Source: Bacillota bacterium (GTDB lineage Bacteria; Bacillota; Clostridia; Christensenellales; Aristaeellaceae). Taken from it: 64,000 nt of DNA. Position numbers and translations under genes: made by a program. The notes beneath the pieces are model-generated. The model was not told the DNA's origin, searched no databases, and saw only the letters and a list, made by a program, of their open reading frames with translations. This document shows positions 34,587 through 43,381 of the stretch, in pieces. The stretch's first letter is position 1. Each line of letters begins with the position of its first letter. The stretch is from positions 1 to 64,000 of the forward strand of contig JAEZHM010000040.1 in the NCBI GenBank assembly GCA_023416585.1. The letters are read 5' to 3'.

Positions 34587-35033
34587 TTATACGCTCCCGT
34601 CCATCTGGCCAAGCTTTTTTACACGGCGGCGGAACTCTTCGCTGGTGGAAAAGCTTGCTTTTAAGAACAGGTCAATCAGTTCCAAAGCAACGGTATGCCC
34701 TACGATCTGTGCGCCCAGGGCGATCACCTGCACATCGTCATGCTCCACGCATTGATGGGCGGTGAAAATGTCATGGCATACAGAGGCCCGGATTCCAGGC
34801 ACCTTGTTGCAGGCGATGCAGGCGCCAACGCCGCTGCCGCAAAACATAATTCCCCGTTCACAGCTTCCGTCAAGGATAGCCCTGCAGACCTTTTTTGCAA
34901 TGTCGGGGAAATCTACCGGCTCGGGATCGTAACTGCCAAAATCGGTGATTACATGGCCTCTTTCCCTCAAAGCGTCCAGGAGTCTTGCTTTCAGTTCATA
35001 CCCCGCATGGTCTGACCCGATGGCGATGCGCAT
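34587..35033 (-). CDS. rpiB: Ribose-5-phosphate isomerase B (RpiB/LacAB family)
   Basis: RpiB interconverts ribulose 5-phosphate and ribose 5-phosphate. The 148-residue length is normal. The start IAIGSDHAGYELKARLLDAL contains the conserved Asp-His, and the active-site Cys lies in GIMFCGSGVGACIACNKVPGIRASVCHDIFTA. The C-terminal helix is typical. A good AAGGAG site precedes ATG 35033. It is downstream of two ADP-ribosylglycohydrolase-type genes and could link pentose released in this region to the pentose-phosphate pathway. The LacA/LacB or allose-phosphate specificities of the family cannot be excluded. Confidence 0.9.
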   Translation of the reverse strand: MRIAIGSDHAGYELKARLLDALRERGHVITDFGSYDPEPVDFPDIAKKVCRAILDGSCERGIMFCGSGVGACIACNKVPGIRASVCHDIFTAHQCVEHDDVQVIALGAQIVGHTVALELIDLFLKASFSTSEEFRRRVKKLGQMDGSV

Positions 35034-35065
35034 GGTGGTTTTCTCCTTATTATAGGTTCAAGAGA

Positions 35066-35128
35066 GCCTCCACTTTTCCTTACCTCCCGGGCAAAATAAG
35101 CCTGCGGGAGGCCGGGAAAGGTGGAGGC
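35066..35128 (-). repeat. Nested intercistronic stem-loop
   Basis: GCCTCCAC (35066-35073) pairs with GTGGAGGC (35121-35128), and inside it CCTCCCG (35083-35089) pairs with CGGGAGG (35105-35111), with extra pairing between. There is no T-run. It stands between an ADP-ribosylglycohydrolase-type gene and rpiB and may stabilise or partly terminate the transcript. Confidence 0.65.
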
Positions 35129-35159
35129 ACCGCTATGTAAGCAGCCAGGGAAAACGGGA

Positions 35160-36272
35160 TTATTCGATGCCCATCTTATCGGCGTAAGCGCGCATATGGG
35201 AAAGCCGGTTTTTATAAGCACCCAACAGGCCGTCGGCATGTTCCCTGAGCGTGCGCTTGTTGTTGGTGAAGCGGTGGATGCTGGTCGCGTAATCCACCTG
35301 CCTGATCCATTCCTCGGGAAGCGATGCGGTGCCATCCAGCGCGCCGGAGATGCCGGAGGCAACGGCCGCTACGCAGTCGGTATCGCGTCCGAGGTTGACT
35401 GCTGTCAAAATCGCCTGCTTTAAGTTGCCGCCGGTCATTTTGAAGATGCAGATGCCCTTGGTGACCACTTCGTTGGCGTAGCTTACGTTATAGGGCATGC
35501 CATACCCATTGTAGTAAGGGTTGAAGGCTTCCCGCAGATCCTTATAGTCGCGGCAGTCTTTCGTGTACTCCAGCGCGCCCTTTAATTCATCCACGAGGTT
35601 GATGCCGGCGTAATCGGCGTACCAGCCATCCTCCCGGCCGTCCACGCGCTGGCGCTCATCCAGGTTGTCAAAGACCGCCTGAAGCACGCTGTCCACCGTG
35701 GCGCCGGGCTTTGTGGCTGCGGCAATGCTGACTGCCGTCACGCACGCCCACTTCAAACCGCGGCTGTTGGTGGTCTGGTAAAGCTGGCCTACCTCCAGCA
35801 CATCATCAATGGCGCCGCGCACATCGCCGGCATTGATGAGCCCGATGGGGTGGCAGGCGCGGGAGAAGCTGTTCAAACCGGAGTAGTCGCATAACCGCCC
35901 CAGCTCACGGGCAGGCAGACAGGTTTTAGCGGCTTTTAAAAGCTCGCCTTCAAACGGCTCGCAGATGCCGCCCGGCGCACCCGGTTTGATGTCACGCACC
36001 CAGATCTTGCGCACATCCTCGGCAGTAACCCTGTCGCCCTTTTCGATAATGGCGGTGATCATCAACTTTTGGCGGTCAATGCCGTCTTCCGTGGTGCCGG
36101 CCTCGCGCACCCATCCGTTATGATAATGCTCATAGGGGAGAAGCCGGTCCAGCATGCCGTACGTATCCACGACCTTCTGATAAGACCAGCCCTCCACCAC
36201 CGCGCCCATGGCGGAACCGATATGCGCGCCGCATATACATCCATAAAATTTATCCCTCAATGTAACGCTCAT
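35160..36272 (-). CDS. ADP-ribosylglycohydrolase-family protein, copy B
   Basis: Members are all-helical, magnesium-dependent enzymes that release ribose from N- or O-glycosidic bonds. The 370-residue protein has the N-terminal FYGCICGAHIGSAMGAVVEG, the metal segment EAGTTEDGIDRQKLM (a TEDG form of the usual TDDT) and the C-terminal metal motif NLGRDTDCVAAVASGISGAL. It aligns without gaps with the neighbouring gene and is identical to it at most positions, so the pair arose by tandem duplication. ATG 36272 follows GGAGT. In a glycosidase locus it may act on a riboside or arabinofuranoside rather than on ADP-ribosylated protein; this is inference. Confidence 0.88.
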   Translation of the reverse strand: MSVTLRDKFYGCICGAHIGSAMGAVVEGWSYQKVVDTYGMLDRLLPYEHYHNGWVREAGTTEDGIDRQKLMITAIIEKGDRVTAEDVRKIWVRDIKPGAPGGICEPFEGELLKAAKTCLPARELGRLCDYSGLNSFSRACHPIGLINAGDVRGAIDDVLEVGQLYQTTNSRGLKWACVTAVSIAAATKPGATVDSVLQAVFDNLDERQRVDGREDGWYADYAGINLVDELKGALEYTKDCRDYKDLREAFNPYYNGYGMPYNVSYANEVVTKGICIFKMTGGNLKQAILTAVNLGRDTDCVAAVASGISGALDGTASLPEEWIRQVDYATSIHRFTNNKRTLREHADGLLGAYKNRLSHMRAYADKMGIE

Positions 36273-36285
36273 GCCGGTTCACTCC

Positions 36286-37398
36286 TTACTCAATATCCAT
36301 TTCGTTTGCGAAGGCGCTCATCTTGCGCAGCCTGCTCTGGAAAGCCTCATACAGACCGTCGGAACACTCACGCAGCGTGCGCTTGCTGTTGGTGAAGCGG
36401 TGTACGGAGGTGGCGTGGTCCACCTGCTTGATCCAATCTTCAGGCACACTGGCCGCTCCGCCCAGCGCACCGGTAAGACCAGCCGCCACGGCAGCCGCGC
36501 AGTCGGTATCACGCCCCAGGTTGACGGCGGTGATAATCGCGCGCTTCAAATCCCCGTTGCACATGCGGAATACGCAAATGCCCTTTGTCACGATCTCGTT
36601 GGCAAACGCCATGGCATAGGGCATGCCCACACCGTAATACATGGTATCCAGAACCTGGCGGAGCTCACGGTGGTCGGTGCAGTTTTGCGTCTTGTCCAGT
36701 GCCCGTTTCAGTTCGTCCACCAGATTGACGCCGGCATAGTCGCCATACCAGCCGTCTTCGCGGCCTTCCACGCGCTTGCGTTCATCCAGGTTGTCAAAAA
36801 TCGCCTGAAGTACGCTGTCTACCGTTGCACCGGGCAGCATGGCGGCGGCGATACCCACGGCAGTCACGCACGCCCATTTGAGCGCGTTGGTGTTGGCGTA
36901 ATGGTATACCTGGCCAACCTCCATCACATCGTTGATGGCGCCCCGTACGTCGCCGGCGTTGATCATGCCGATGGGGTGGCAGGAACGTGAGAATGTGACC
37001 AGGTTGGCATAGTCGCAGTAGCGCCCAATTTCCCGTGCCGGAATGCTGGTCTTGGAGATTTTTAGTAGTTCGCCTTCATAAGGTTCGGAAATGCCGCCCG
37101 GCGCGAGCGGATTGATGTCGCGCACCCAGATCCGGCGCAAGTCCTCGGCATTGATACGGTCGCCCTTTTCCATGATGGCGGTGATCATCAATTTTTGGCG
37201 GTCAATGCCGTCCTCGGTGGTGCCGGCTTCGCGCAGCCAACCGTTGTTGTAGTGCTCGTAGGCTACCAGATGGTCCAGCGTGCCATAGGTTGCCTCAGTC
37301 CTCTCGTGCGGCCATCCCTCGACGACCGCGCCCATGGAAGAGCCGATATGCGCCCCGCAGATGCAGCCGTAGAATTTATCTCTGAGTGTGACCATCAT
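36286..37398 (-). CDS. ADP-ribosylglycohydrolase-family protein, copy A
   Basis: A 370-residue paralogue of the gene 13 bp downstream. It shares the whole architecture: FYGCICGAHIGSSMGAVVEG, EAGTTEDGIDRQKLM, CHPIGMINAGDVRGAI, DNLDERKRVEGREDGWYGDYAGVNLVDEL and NLGRDTDCAAAVAAGLTGAL. Differences cluster in residues 30-60 and 240-270, which may line the substrate pocket, as if the two have diverged in specificity. A GGGGAAG site precedes ATG 37398. It follows the binding-protein gene of an ABC importer after a hairpin, so it is probably co-transcribed with the transporter. Confidence 0.88.
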   Translation of the reverse strand: MMVTLRDKFYGCICGAHIGSSMGAVVEGWPHERTEATYGTLDHLVAYEHYNNGWLREAGTTEDGIDRQKLMITAIMEKGDRINAEDLRRIWVRDINPLAPGGISEPYEGELLKISKTSIPAREIGRYCDYANLVTFSRSCHPIGMINAGDVRGAINDVMEVGQVYHYANTNALKWACVTAVGIAAAMLPGATVDSVLQAIFDNLDERKRVEGREDGWYGDYAGVNLVDELKRALDKTQNCTDHRELRQVLDTMYYGVGMPYAMAFANEIVTKGICVFRMCNGDLKRAIITAVNLGRDTDCAAAVAAGLTGALGGAASVPEDWIKQVDHATSVHRFTNSKRTLRECSDGLYEAFQSRLRKMSAFANEMDIE

Positions 37399-37434
37399 GC
37401 AACTTCCCCTTATTACATTGTTTTTCTTGCGGAT

Positions 37435-37481
37435 GCCCCACGCCGGAACGGAGAGGTCTCCCTCCCCGTTCCGGGCGGGGC
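37435..37481 (-). promoter_or_regulatory. Intercistronic hairpin after binding-protein gene
   Basis: CCGGAACGG (37443-37451) pairs with CCGTTCCGG (37466-37474), extended by outer GCCCC/GGGGC arms. There is no clear T-run. It separates the binding-protein gene from the two ADP-ribosylglycohydrolase-type genes and may lower their expression relative to it. Confidence 0.65.
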
Positions 37482-37490
37482 TGTCAGGAC

Positions 37491-38981
37491 TTATTTACCG
37501 TACTTCTGGGCATACAGCTGGGTGACTTCATCGGACCATTCCTGGCCGCCCTTGCTCATGAAATCCGCCACAAACTGGTCGAACTCGGTGAGGGGCTTTT
37601 TGCCGGTGATGAACTCATTGAAGGTGGTAGCGACGTATGCGGTCAGATCGGCGTTGTACTCAAACTGCTTCTGGGAGATGAGCCCGCTGGCCTCGTCTTT
37701 AATGACGTTCCACTGCAGGGCGCCGCGGCGGGAGGGAGCCAGGTAGGTTTCCACCTTATACAGCGGTTGCTCGTTTTCAAAGAGGAAGTACCACTGGATC
37801 CACTTGTTGTCCAGGTCGAACTGGGGCAACGTCACATAGCGGCCATCGGCGGTCTTTTCCCAGTGCGTGCCTTCCACGCCGGTGTAAGAGGTCATCATGC
37901 CGTTTTCTTCATCATGGAAATAATCCATGAACTTGGCGGCGAGCTCGGGATACTTCGTGCTGGCCAGCACGGAAACGCCAGCCACAACTTCGGGAACGGC
38001 ACGGTTGCCGGAAAGACCGGTGGGGCCGACAGGGGGAGCGATGCGGATGCATTCCACTTCGGGATTGGAGGTCTTCATGGCAGCTTCGCGCTGGGCTTCC
38101 CAGTTCCACCAGTGGGTGGTCATGCCAAAGCGGCTCTGCTCAAACTTTTGAATGAAGGTGGCGGGATTCTGGGAGGCGTACTCCGGATCGATCAGGCCTT
38201 CGGTGTACCATTTGTTCAGCAGTTCCAGCGCCTGCTTCATTTCGGGCTTGGTGGCCATGGGCAGAAGCTTGTCGCCATCCTTGTAGAAGTAGATGCCGGT
38301 GCCGGTGTTGGGGGCATTCCAGGAGGTTTCGCCGGCGATCACGCCGAAAGCGCCGAAGATGTACTCAAAGCCGTCCAGGCCCAGGCCGCTGATACCATAG
38401 GTATCCTTGATGCCGTTTCCGTCGGGGTCTTCATTGACGAAGGCTGTCAGAACATCATGCAGCTCATCCAGCGTGGTGGGAACTTCCTTGCCAAGTTTTT
38501 TGAGCCAGTCGTTGCGAACGACCACGTTATAGCGCTTGGTGGTTGTCCACTTCGGGATGGCGTAGAGCTTGCCGTCTACCTTGAAGTAGTCCAGCGCGCT
38601 TTGGGGAATGAGCTTCTTAATGTTGGGCATCAGGTCAAGGTAGGGGGTCAGGTCCAGCAGCGCGCCCTGCTCCGCGTAGTCGAATACGTCAGCTTTCACG
38701 TTGAAAGCAACAACGTCAGGCAGGTCCTTCTGGGAAGCGAGGATGATGTGCAGCTGCTCGGTGTAGTTGCTGGAAGGCGGGGAAACGAACTCGAACTGGA
38801 TGCCGGTATCCGCCTCCATCTTGGCTTTAATGGGGTCGTCAGCGGGAGGCGCTTCAAAGCCACCCTTGGTGTACAGAACTTTGAGGACCGGGCTGGCTTC
38901 CGCGCCTGCCACGGCGGGCAGCAGAAGGGGCAGCATGAGAACCAGGGCTACGCACAGGGACAGGGTTCTTCTCAGGGTCAT
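37491..38981 (-). CDS. Extracellular sugar-binding protein of ABC importer
   Basis: A 496-residue binding protein. The signal peptide MTLRRTLSLCVALVLMLPLLLPAVAGA ends in a type I site; the single Cys lies in the hydrophobic core, not in a lipobox. The mature part shows SPVLKVLYTKGGFEAPPADDPIKAKMEADTGIQFEFVSPP, YTEQLHIILASQKDLPDVVAF and TTLDELHDVLTAFVNEDPDGNGIKDTYGI. ATG 38981 follows GGAGGAAAAAGAC. The gene follows its two permeases and precedes the ADP-ribosylglycohydrolase-type pair, which hints at import of a small glycoside or oligosaccharide. Confidence 0.9.
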   Translation of the reverse strand: MTLRRTLSLCVALVLMLPLLLPAVAGAEASPVLKVLYTKGGFEAPPADDPIKAKMEADTGIQFEFVSPPSSNYTEQLHIILASQKDLPDVVAFNVKADVFDYAEQGALLDLTPYLDLMPNIKKLIPQSALDYFKVDGKLYAIPKWTTTKRYNVVVRNDWLKKLGKEVPTTLDELHDVLTAFVNEDPDGNGIKDTYGISGLGLDGFEYIFGAFGVIAGETSWNAPNTGTGIYFYKDGDKLLPMATKPEMKQALELLNKWYTEGLIDPEYASQNPATFIQKFEQSRFGMTTHWWNWEAQREAAMKTSNPEVECIRIAPPVGPTGLSGNRAVPEVVAGVSVLASTKYPELAAKFMDYFHDEENGMMTSYTGVEGTHWEKTADGRYVTLPQFDLDNKWIQWYFLFENEQPLYKVETYLAPSRRGALQWNVIKDEASGLISQKQFEYNADLTAYVATTFNEFITGKKPLTEFDQFVADFMSKGGQEWSDEVTQLYAQKYGK

Positions 38982-39108
38982 GTCTTTTTCCTCCTTTTTC
39001 TGATTAAGGCGCACTTATTACAAGCCATGCGCATACACGCAGGGCATGGCCTATCCAAATGAACCGGATTACCGGGAGAAGGTTTTGTCAAACGAGCTGC
39101 AACCTTAG

Positions 39109-40047
39109 TTATCCCTTGATAGAGCCAATCATAAGGCCTTTGACGAAGTATTTTTGTATGAACGGGTAAACGCACATGATAGGCAGCGCGGATACTACGA
39201 TGATTACGTTGATGATCAAGTTCGCGCTGGGGCGCATGGGGTCCTCAATCAGGCCGCCCAGGGAAAGCTCTGCAACACTGTTGTTCTGCAAAATTTCGCG
39301 CATGAGAAGCTGCAGCGGCCACAGGCTTCTGTCTCTTATATACAGCACGCCGTCTATAAAGGCATTCCAGTGCATGACTGCGTAAAACAAACCGATGGAG
39401 GCCAGGGCGGGTGTGGAGATGGGCAGGATGATCTTGAACAGAATCCCGATTTCGGATGATCCGTCAATTCTGGCCGATTCGTCCAGTTCCTCCGGAATGC
39501 CCTGAAAATACGTGCGCATGAGTATCATGTTGTATACGCTCAGGGCGCATGGCAAAAGCAGCGCCCAGAATGTATCCGTGAGGCCCAAGGTGTCTACCAC
39601 CAGGTAGGTGGGGATCATGCCACCGGAAAAGAGCATGGTAAAAAAGAACAGCATCATGATAGGGCTGCGTCCGGGCAGATACTTTTTGGACAATGGGTAG
39701 GCTGTCATCACAGTTACCAGTAGGCACAGCGCTGTGCCCAGGATGGTTCGCGATATGGTGATGCCGTAGGCCGATACCAGGCGCATGCTGCCGCGGAAGA
39801 GCCAGATATAGTTGTTGAGCGTAAGATAGCTGGGGATTAACAGGATCGACGAGGAAGCACGGTTTAAATCGGTGACAGGCGTTAGAGACATCAGGATCAC
39901 TGATACCACCGGCACAAGGGTGGTCAAGGATACCACGGAAAGAAACAGCGCATTTACGAATCCGAACAGCCTGTCGCCCCGGCTTAAACGGGCGCCGCCC
40001 AATTTGAGGCCTGGCTTGATGTTCTTTTCTATATGCATATGGCTCAT
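39109..40047 (-). CDS. Sugar ABC transporter permease (LplC/YtcP type)
   Basis: A 312-residue CUT1 permease. Spans include FGFVNALFLSVVSLTTLVPVVSVILMSL and PIMMLFFFTMLFSGGMIPTYLVV; the EAA loop is LDESARIDGSSEIGILFKIILPISTPAL; the end YPFIQKYFVKGLMIGSIKG is typical. The start may be 40047 or the Met three codons later; AGGAAAGG precedes both. It lies between its partner permease and the binding protein. Confidence 0.92.
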   Translation of the reverse strand: MSHMHIEKNIKPGLKLGGARLSRGDRLFGFVNALFLSVVSLTTLVPVVSVILMSLTPVTDLNRASSSILLIPSYLTLNNYIWLFRGSMRLVSAYGITISRTILGTALCLLVTVMTAYPLSKKYLPGRSPIMMLFFFTMLFSGGMIPTYLVVDTLGLTDTFWALLLPCALSVYNMILMRTYFQGIPEELDESARIDGSSEIGILFKIILPISTPALASIGLFYAVMHWNAFIDGVLYIRDRSLWPLQLLMREILQNNSVAELSLGGLIEDPMRPSANLIINVIIVVSALPIMCVYPFIQKYFVKGLMIGSIKG

Positions 40048-40081
40048 CCTTTCCTACGCTGGGGATACAACTTGCATCCCA

Positions 40082-41023
40082 TTAAAACAGGCCGCCCTGC
40101 TCGGTTTTATTAACGAAATGGTTGGTGGAGAGCACCAGGACCAGCGCTACTACGGACTTGAACATGCCGGCTGCCGCCGAGTAGCCGAACTTCGTCTGCA
40201 ATAGGCCGATGCGGTATACATAGGTGTCTATGATATCGCCCACGCCGAATACTGTGGGGTTGTACAAATTCATGATCTGCTCAAAGCCGGCATTGAGTAT
40301 CCCGCCGATCCTAAGCAGCAGCATGATGGTGATGGTGGGGAGGATGGAGGGCAGAGAGATGGACAGGATGCATTTGAAACGGCTGGCCCCGTCGATGGTG
40401 GCTGCCTCATACAGCTCGGGGGAGATGCCCGCCAGCGCTGCCAGGTAGATGATGGCGCTCCAGCCTACTTCCTTCCAAATGTCGGAGATGACCACCACAG
40501 AGCGGAAATACCTGGTGTCACTGAGAAAGAAGATCGGCTTTCCGCCCAGTTTGATGATCAGTTGATTCAGCGGCCCGAATTCCGACAGAAAGTTGAACAA
40601 AAGCCCAAACATAATCACCCATGAAAGAAAGTGGGGGAGGTAAAGAACTGTTTGTATGGAGCGCTTCAGCATGCGGGAGCGGACTTCGTTCATCAGCAGT
40701 GCGAAAATAATTGGCACCGGGAACCCGAAGATGATTTTGTAGCCGCTAATGATGAACGTATTCCATACGGCTGATACAAACTGGTCGGAACGGAAGAGGT
40801 AGGCAAAGTTACCAAGGCCGATCAGCTTGCTTTTCCAAACACCCAGAAAAGGCTTGTAGTCCTGAAAGGCGATCACGAGGCCTACCATGGGCAGATAACA
40901 GAAAACAATAAGATAAACAAGACCTGGTATCAATAAAAGATAAAGATACTTGTAACGGGTCAGTGCACGGCTTAAGCGGTATCCTGCCCCTGGTCGCTTT
41001 ACGGTCGTTGACTGTATCACCAT
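40082..41023 (-). CDS. Sugar ABC transporter permease (LplB type)
   Basis: A 313-residue permease with the LplB start YKYLYLLLIPGLVYLIVFCYLPMVGLVIAFQDYKPFLGV and the coupling loop YEAATIDGASRFKCILSISLPSILPTI. A GGAGGG site precedes ATG 41023. It is the first gene of the leftward operon (permease, permease, binding protein, probably the two ADP-ribosylglycohydrolase-type genes and rpiB), read from a consensus promoter that faces the LacI regulator gene. Confidence 0.92.
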   Translation of the reverse strand: MVIQSTTVKRPGAGYRLSRALTRYKYLYLLLIPGLVYLIVFCYLPMVGLVIAFQDYKPFLGVWKSKLIGLGNFAYLFRSDQFVSAVWNTFIISGYKIIFGFPVPIIFALLMNEVRSRMLKRSIQTVLYLPHFLSWVIMFGLLFNFLSEFGPLNQLIIKLGGKPIFFLSDTRYFRSVVVISDIWKEVGWSAIIYLAALAGISPELYEAATIDGASRFKCILSISLPSILPTITIMLLLRIGGILNAGFEQIMNLYNPTVFGVGDIIDTYVYRIGLLQTKFGYSAAAGMFKSVVALVLVLSTNHFVNKTEQGGLF

Positions 41024-41110
41024 GTATCGCCCTCCATGCTCGGTCTATGAAACGATTCAATGTGGTGACGATTTCACATTCCCATACGAATCGCACGTCA
41101 TCTTGCCTGC

Positions 41111-41139
41111 ATTATAACAAACCATATTTGTGATGTCAA
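41111..41139 (-). promoter_or_regulatory. Promoter of leftward ABC transporter operon
   Basis: On the minus strand, -35 TTGACA (41139-41134), a 17-bp spacer and -10 TATAAT (41116-41111), both perfect. Confidence 0.85.
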
Positions 41140-41144
41140 CATGG

Positions 41145-41163
41145 TTATCAACAGAATTATCAA
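41145..41163. promoter_or_regulatory. Possible LacI-regulator binding repeats
   Basis: TTATCAA occurs at 41145-41151 and 41157-41163, about one helical turn apart, just upstream of the leftward -35 box. A related TATCAAC is at 41259-41265, just after the rightward LacI promoter. They are candidate sites for the divergent LacI regulator, but no strong palindrome is seen. Confidence 0.3.
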
Positions 41164-41223
41164 ATAATTTTTAATTTTTAGTGCACTTCTTATCCTATTA
41201 TCATTGTGCAATCGAAAATCGTG

Positions 41224-41253
41224 TTGACAAAGAGCAGATACAGCTGATAGAAT
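41224..41253 (+). promoter_or_regulatory. Promoter of LacI gene and hydrolase operon
   Basis: TTGACA (41224-41229), an 18-bp spacer and TAGAAT (41248-41253). Confidence 0.6.
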
Positions 41254-41334
41254 GTAAATATCAACAAAATAAGCATCGGGGATTATGAAAACGAATTCAC
41301 ATGCCGATGATTCTGAAACGACTGGGGATTTTAT

Positions 41335-42348
41335 ATGACCATTCGCATTTCCGACATTGCAAAAGCTGCCAAAGTATCGCCTGCCACCGTGGCCCGTGTG
41401 GTAAACAACAACGGCTATGTGTCAGAGGAAAAAAGGCAGCTGGTGAATAAGGCGATTGAAGAGCTGGGCTACGTGCCCAATAAAATCGCCAGTGGCCTCC
41501 GGACCAGCAAGCCGATATTTATCGGCCACGTGCTGCAGGTCTCTCCAGAAAACCCCTTCTTCGCCCGCATCTGCAACGCAGTGAATGAAACAGCCGAGAA
41601 GGCTGGCTACCATGTGCTTACAGCCTTACGGCAGCCGGATACGACAAGGGAGCGGGCTGCTATTGAAAACCTCATCGGCCTGATGGTGGACGCCATTGTG
41701 TTTACCGGGAATACGGCCAGCGACGCCGCCACCATCAACTGGATCCAATCCAGGGGCATACCCGTGGTTATGGTGGAAAGGCCGCGCTACGGAAGCCAGG
41801 TGGATGCTGTTCTGCTGGACAGCTTCCAGGGCGCCGGCATGGCCATGGAGCATATCATTGCAAAAGGCCATAAGGATATCGGCTTCCTGGGGCTCAAATA
41901 TGAAAAGCATGAGGTGGAGTACCAGCGTTACCACGGGTTTTGTTCGGCCATGGAAGCCCACGGCCTGAAGGTCAGGGATGATTGGGTGCGTTATGCTCCT
42001 GACTATACCGTGGAATATGGCCGGCGGGCTATGGAGGAGTTGCTTTTAAGCAAGAAGCTCCCCACGGCACTGTTCGTCACCTCCGATGTTATTGCCTGCG
42101 GCGCACTTCAGGCGTTGTATGAAAAGGGCTTGCACGTACCTGATGATATGTCCATCGTCGGGTTTGACAACACACTTTCCTCTTTGTGCACACCGCAGCT
42201 GACCTCCATTGAAATGCAGCTGGAACAGGCGGGGGCAACCGCCGTGGAAATGATTGTGGAACGGAAAAAAGGCTCCCGCGTGGGCGTCAAGACGGTCATG
42301 CTCAGCCCCATTCTGGTGGACCGGGGCAGCGTAAAACAGATGCCTTAA
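41335..42348 (+). CDS. LacI-family transcriptional regulator
   Basis: A 337-residue LacI-type regulator. The helix-turn-helix and hinge are residues 1-58 (MTIRISDIAKAAKVSPATVARVVNNNGYVSEEKRQLVNKAIEELGYVPNKIASGLRTSKP). The periplasmic-binding-protein-like effector domain follows (IGHVLQVSPENPFFARICNAVNETAEKAGY, ALFVTSDVIACGALQALYEKGLHVPDDMSIVGFDNT). It lies between a leftward transporter operon and the rightward hydrolase operon and is placed to control both. Confidence 0.93.
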   Translation: MTIRISDIAKAAKVSPATVARVVNNNGYVSEEKRQLVNKAIEELGYVPNKIASGLRTSKPIFIGHVLQVSPENPFFARICNAVNETAEKAGYHVLTALRQPDTTRERAAIENLIGLMVDAIVFTGNTASDAATINWIQSRGIPVVMVERPRYGSQVDAVLLDSFQGAGMAMEHIIAKGHKDIGFLGLKYEKHEVEYQRYHGFCSAMEAHGLKVRDDWVRYAPDYTVEYGRRAMEELLLSKKLPTALFVTSDVIACGALQALYEKGLHVPDDMSIVGFDNTLSSLCTPQLTSIEMQLEQAGATAVEMIVERKKGSRVGVKTVMLSPILVDRGSVKQMP

Positions 42349-42418
42349 GTCAATTCATAAATATTATCGGGTGGCTTGAATTTATTTCATATAAAACAAG
42401 GGTATAGGAGGCATTGGT

Positions 42419-43381
42419 GTGGCAACGATTTCATATCCAAAGCTGACAGTGGAACAAAGACTGAAACGCATTTCGCCCCCTGCCGGCAGGGCACGCATGG
42501 TGCTGGACACGGATGCCTTCAATGAAGTGGATGATCAGTTCGCGCTGGCCTACGCATTGCAATCGCCGGAACAAATCGATTTGCTGGCTGTTACAGCCGC
42601 GCCTTTTTTCAATTGGAACTCCACCTCTCCCGGGGAAGGCATGGAGAAAAGCTATCATGAAATATTCAAGATCTACAATCTGATGGGGCATAAAAACCCG
42701 CCGCAGGTTTTTCGCGGTTCCAACCGCTACATGGGAGCTGTAGACAGTCCGGTGGACAGCGAGGGAGCGCGCAGGATCATAGAGCTGGCGCTTGCATCCA
42801 AAGAAGACGATCCGCTGTATGTAACAGCTATTGGCGCTATCACCAACGTGGCCTCCGCCATAGCGCTTTGCCCGGAAATTATCAGCCGCATGGTACTGGT
42901 ATGGCTTGGGCCCAACGCCTACTGGTGGGAAAATCACAAAATATTCAACTGCAGCCAGGACTATGGCGCGTCCAGCGTAATCTATGACAGCGGCGTGCCG
43001 CTGGTATTGCTGCCCTGCCACTCCGTCGCCTCGCATCTAATGACCACGCCCTATGAGATCGATGCCTGCCTGAAGGGGAAAAATCCGCTGTGTGATTATT
43101 TTTCGGAACTGTTCCATGGCCGTCACGAGCGCTTTGGGGAAAACAAGCCCGGCTGGTCCAAGGTTTTGTGGGATGTATCCACCATCGCCTGGCTGATAAA
43201 CCCGGAATGGGTGCCGTCGAAGCTGATCCCCACGCCGCGGCTTCGGCCTGATTTTACTTATGATTTCAGCGAGAATCGGCATTCCTACAGGGAAGCTGTG
43301 TTCATCGACCGCAGTAAAGTGTATGTGGATATGTTCGCCAAGCTTTCCGCAATAGGAAAAACGCCGGAGCTTTTCAAATGA
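42419..43381 (+). CDS. Nucleoside hydrolase family (IUNH-like) protein
   Basis: IUNH enzymes split N-ribosides with a calcium-bound Asp cluster. Here that cluster reads LDTDAFNEVDDQFALAYAL (D30, D32, D38, D39), two residues longer than the classical DTDPGxDD spacing. Other family segments are LLAVTAAPF, VTAIGAITNVASAI and LVLLPCHSVA. Length is 320. The start is GTG 42419 with GGAGG upstream. Its stop overlaps the start of the GH172 gene by four bases, so the two are translationally coupled. Coupling with GH172 and GH116 suggests a pentofuranoside rather than a nucleoside substrate; this is inference. Confidence 0.85.
   Translation: MATISYPKLTVEQRLKRISPPAGRARMVLDTDAFNEVDDQFALAYALQSPEQIDLLAVTAAPFFNWNSTSPGEGMEKSYHEIFKIYNLMGHKNPPQVFRGSNRYMGAVDSPVDSEGARRIIELALASKEDDPLYVTAIGAITNVASAIALCPEIISRMVLVWLGPNAYWWENHKIFNCSQDYGASSVIYDSGVPLVLLPCHSVASHLMTTPYEIDACLKGKNPLCDYFSELFHGRHERFGENKPGWSKVLWDVSTIAWLINPEWVPSKLIPTPRLRPDFTYDFSENRHSYREAVFIDRSKVYVDMFAKLSAIGKTPELFK

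Noticed and set aside
37767..39062. 431-codon plus-strand frame
   Set aside because: It is antisense to a binding protein with a signal peptide and typical motifs; GC-rich third positions explain the openness.
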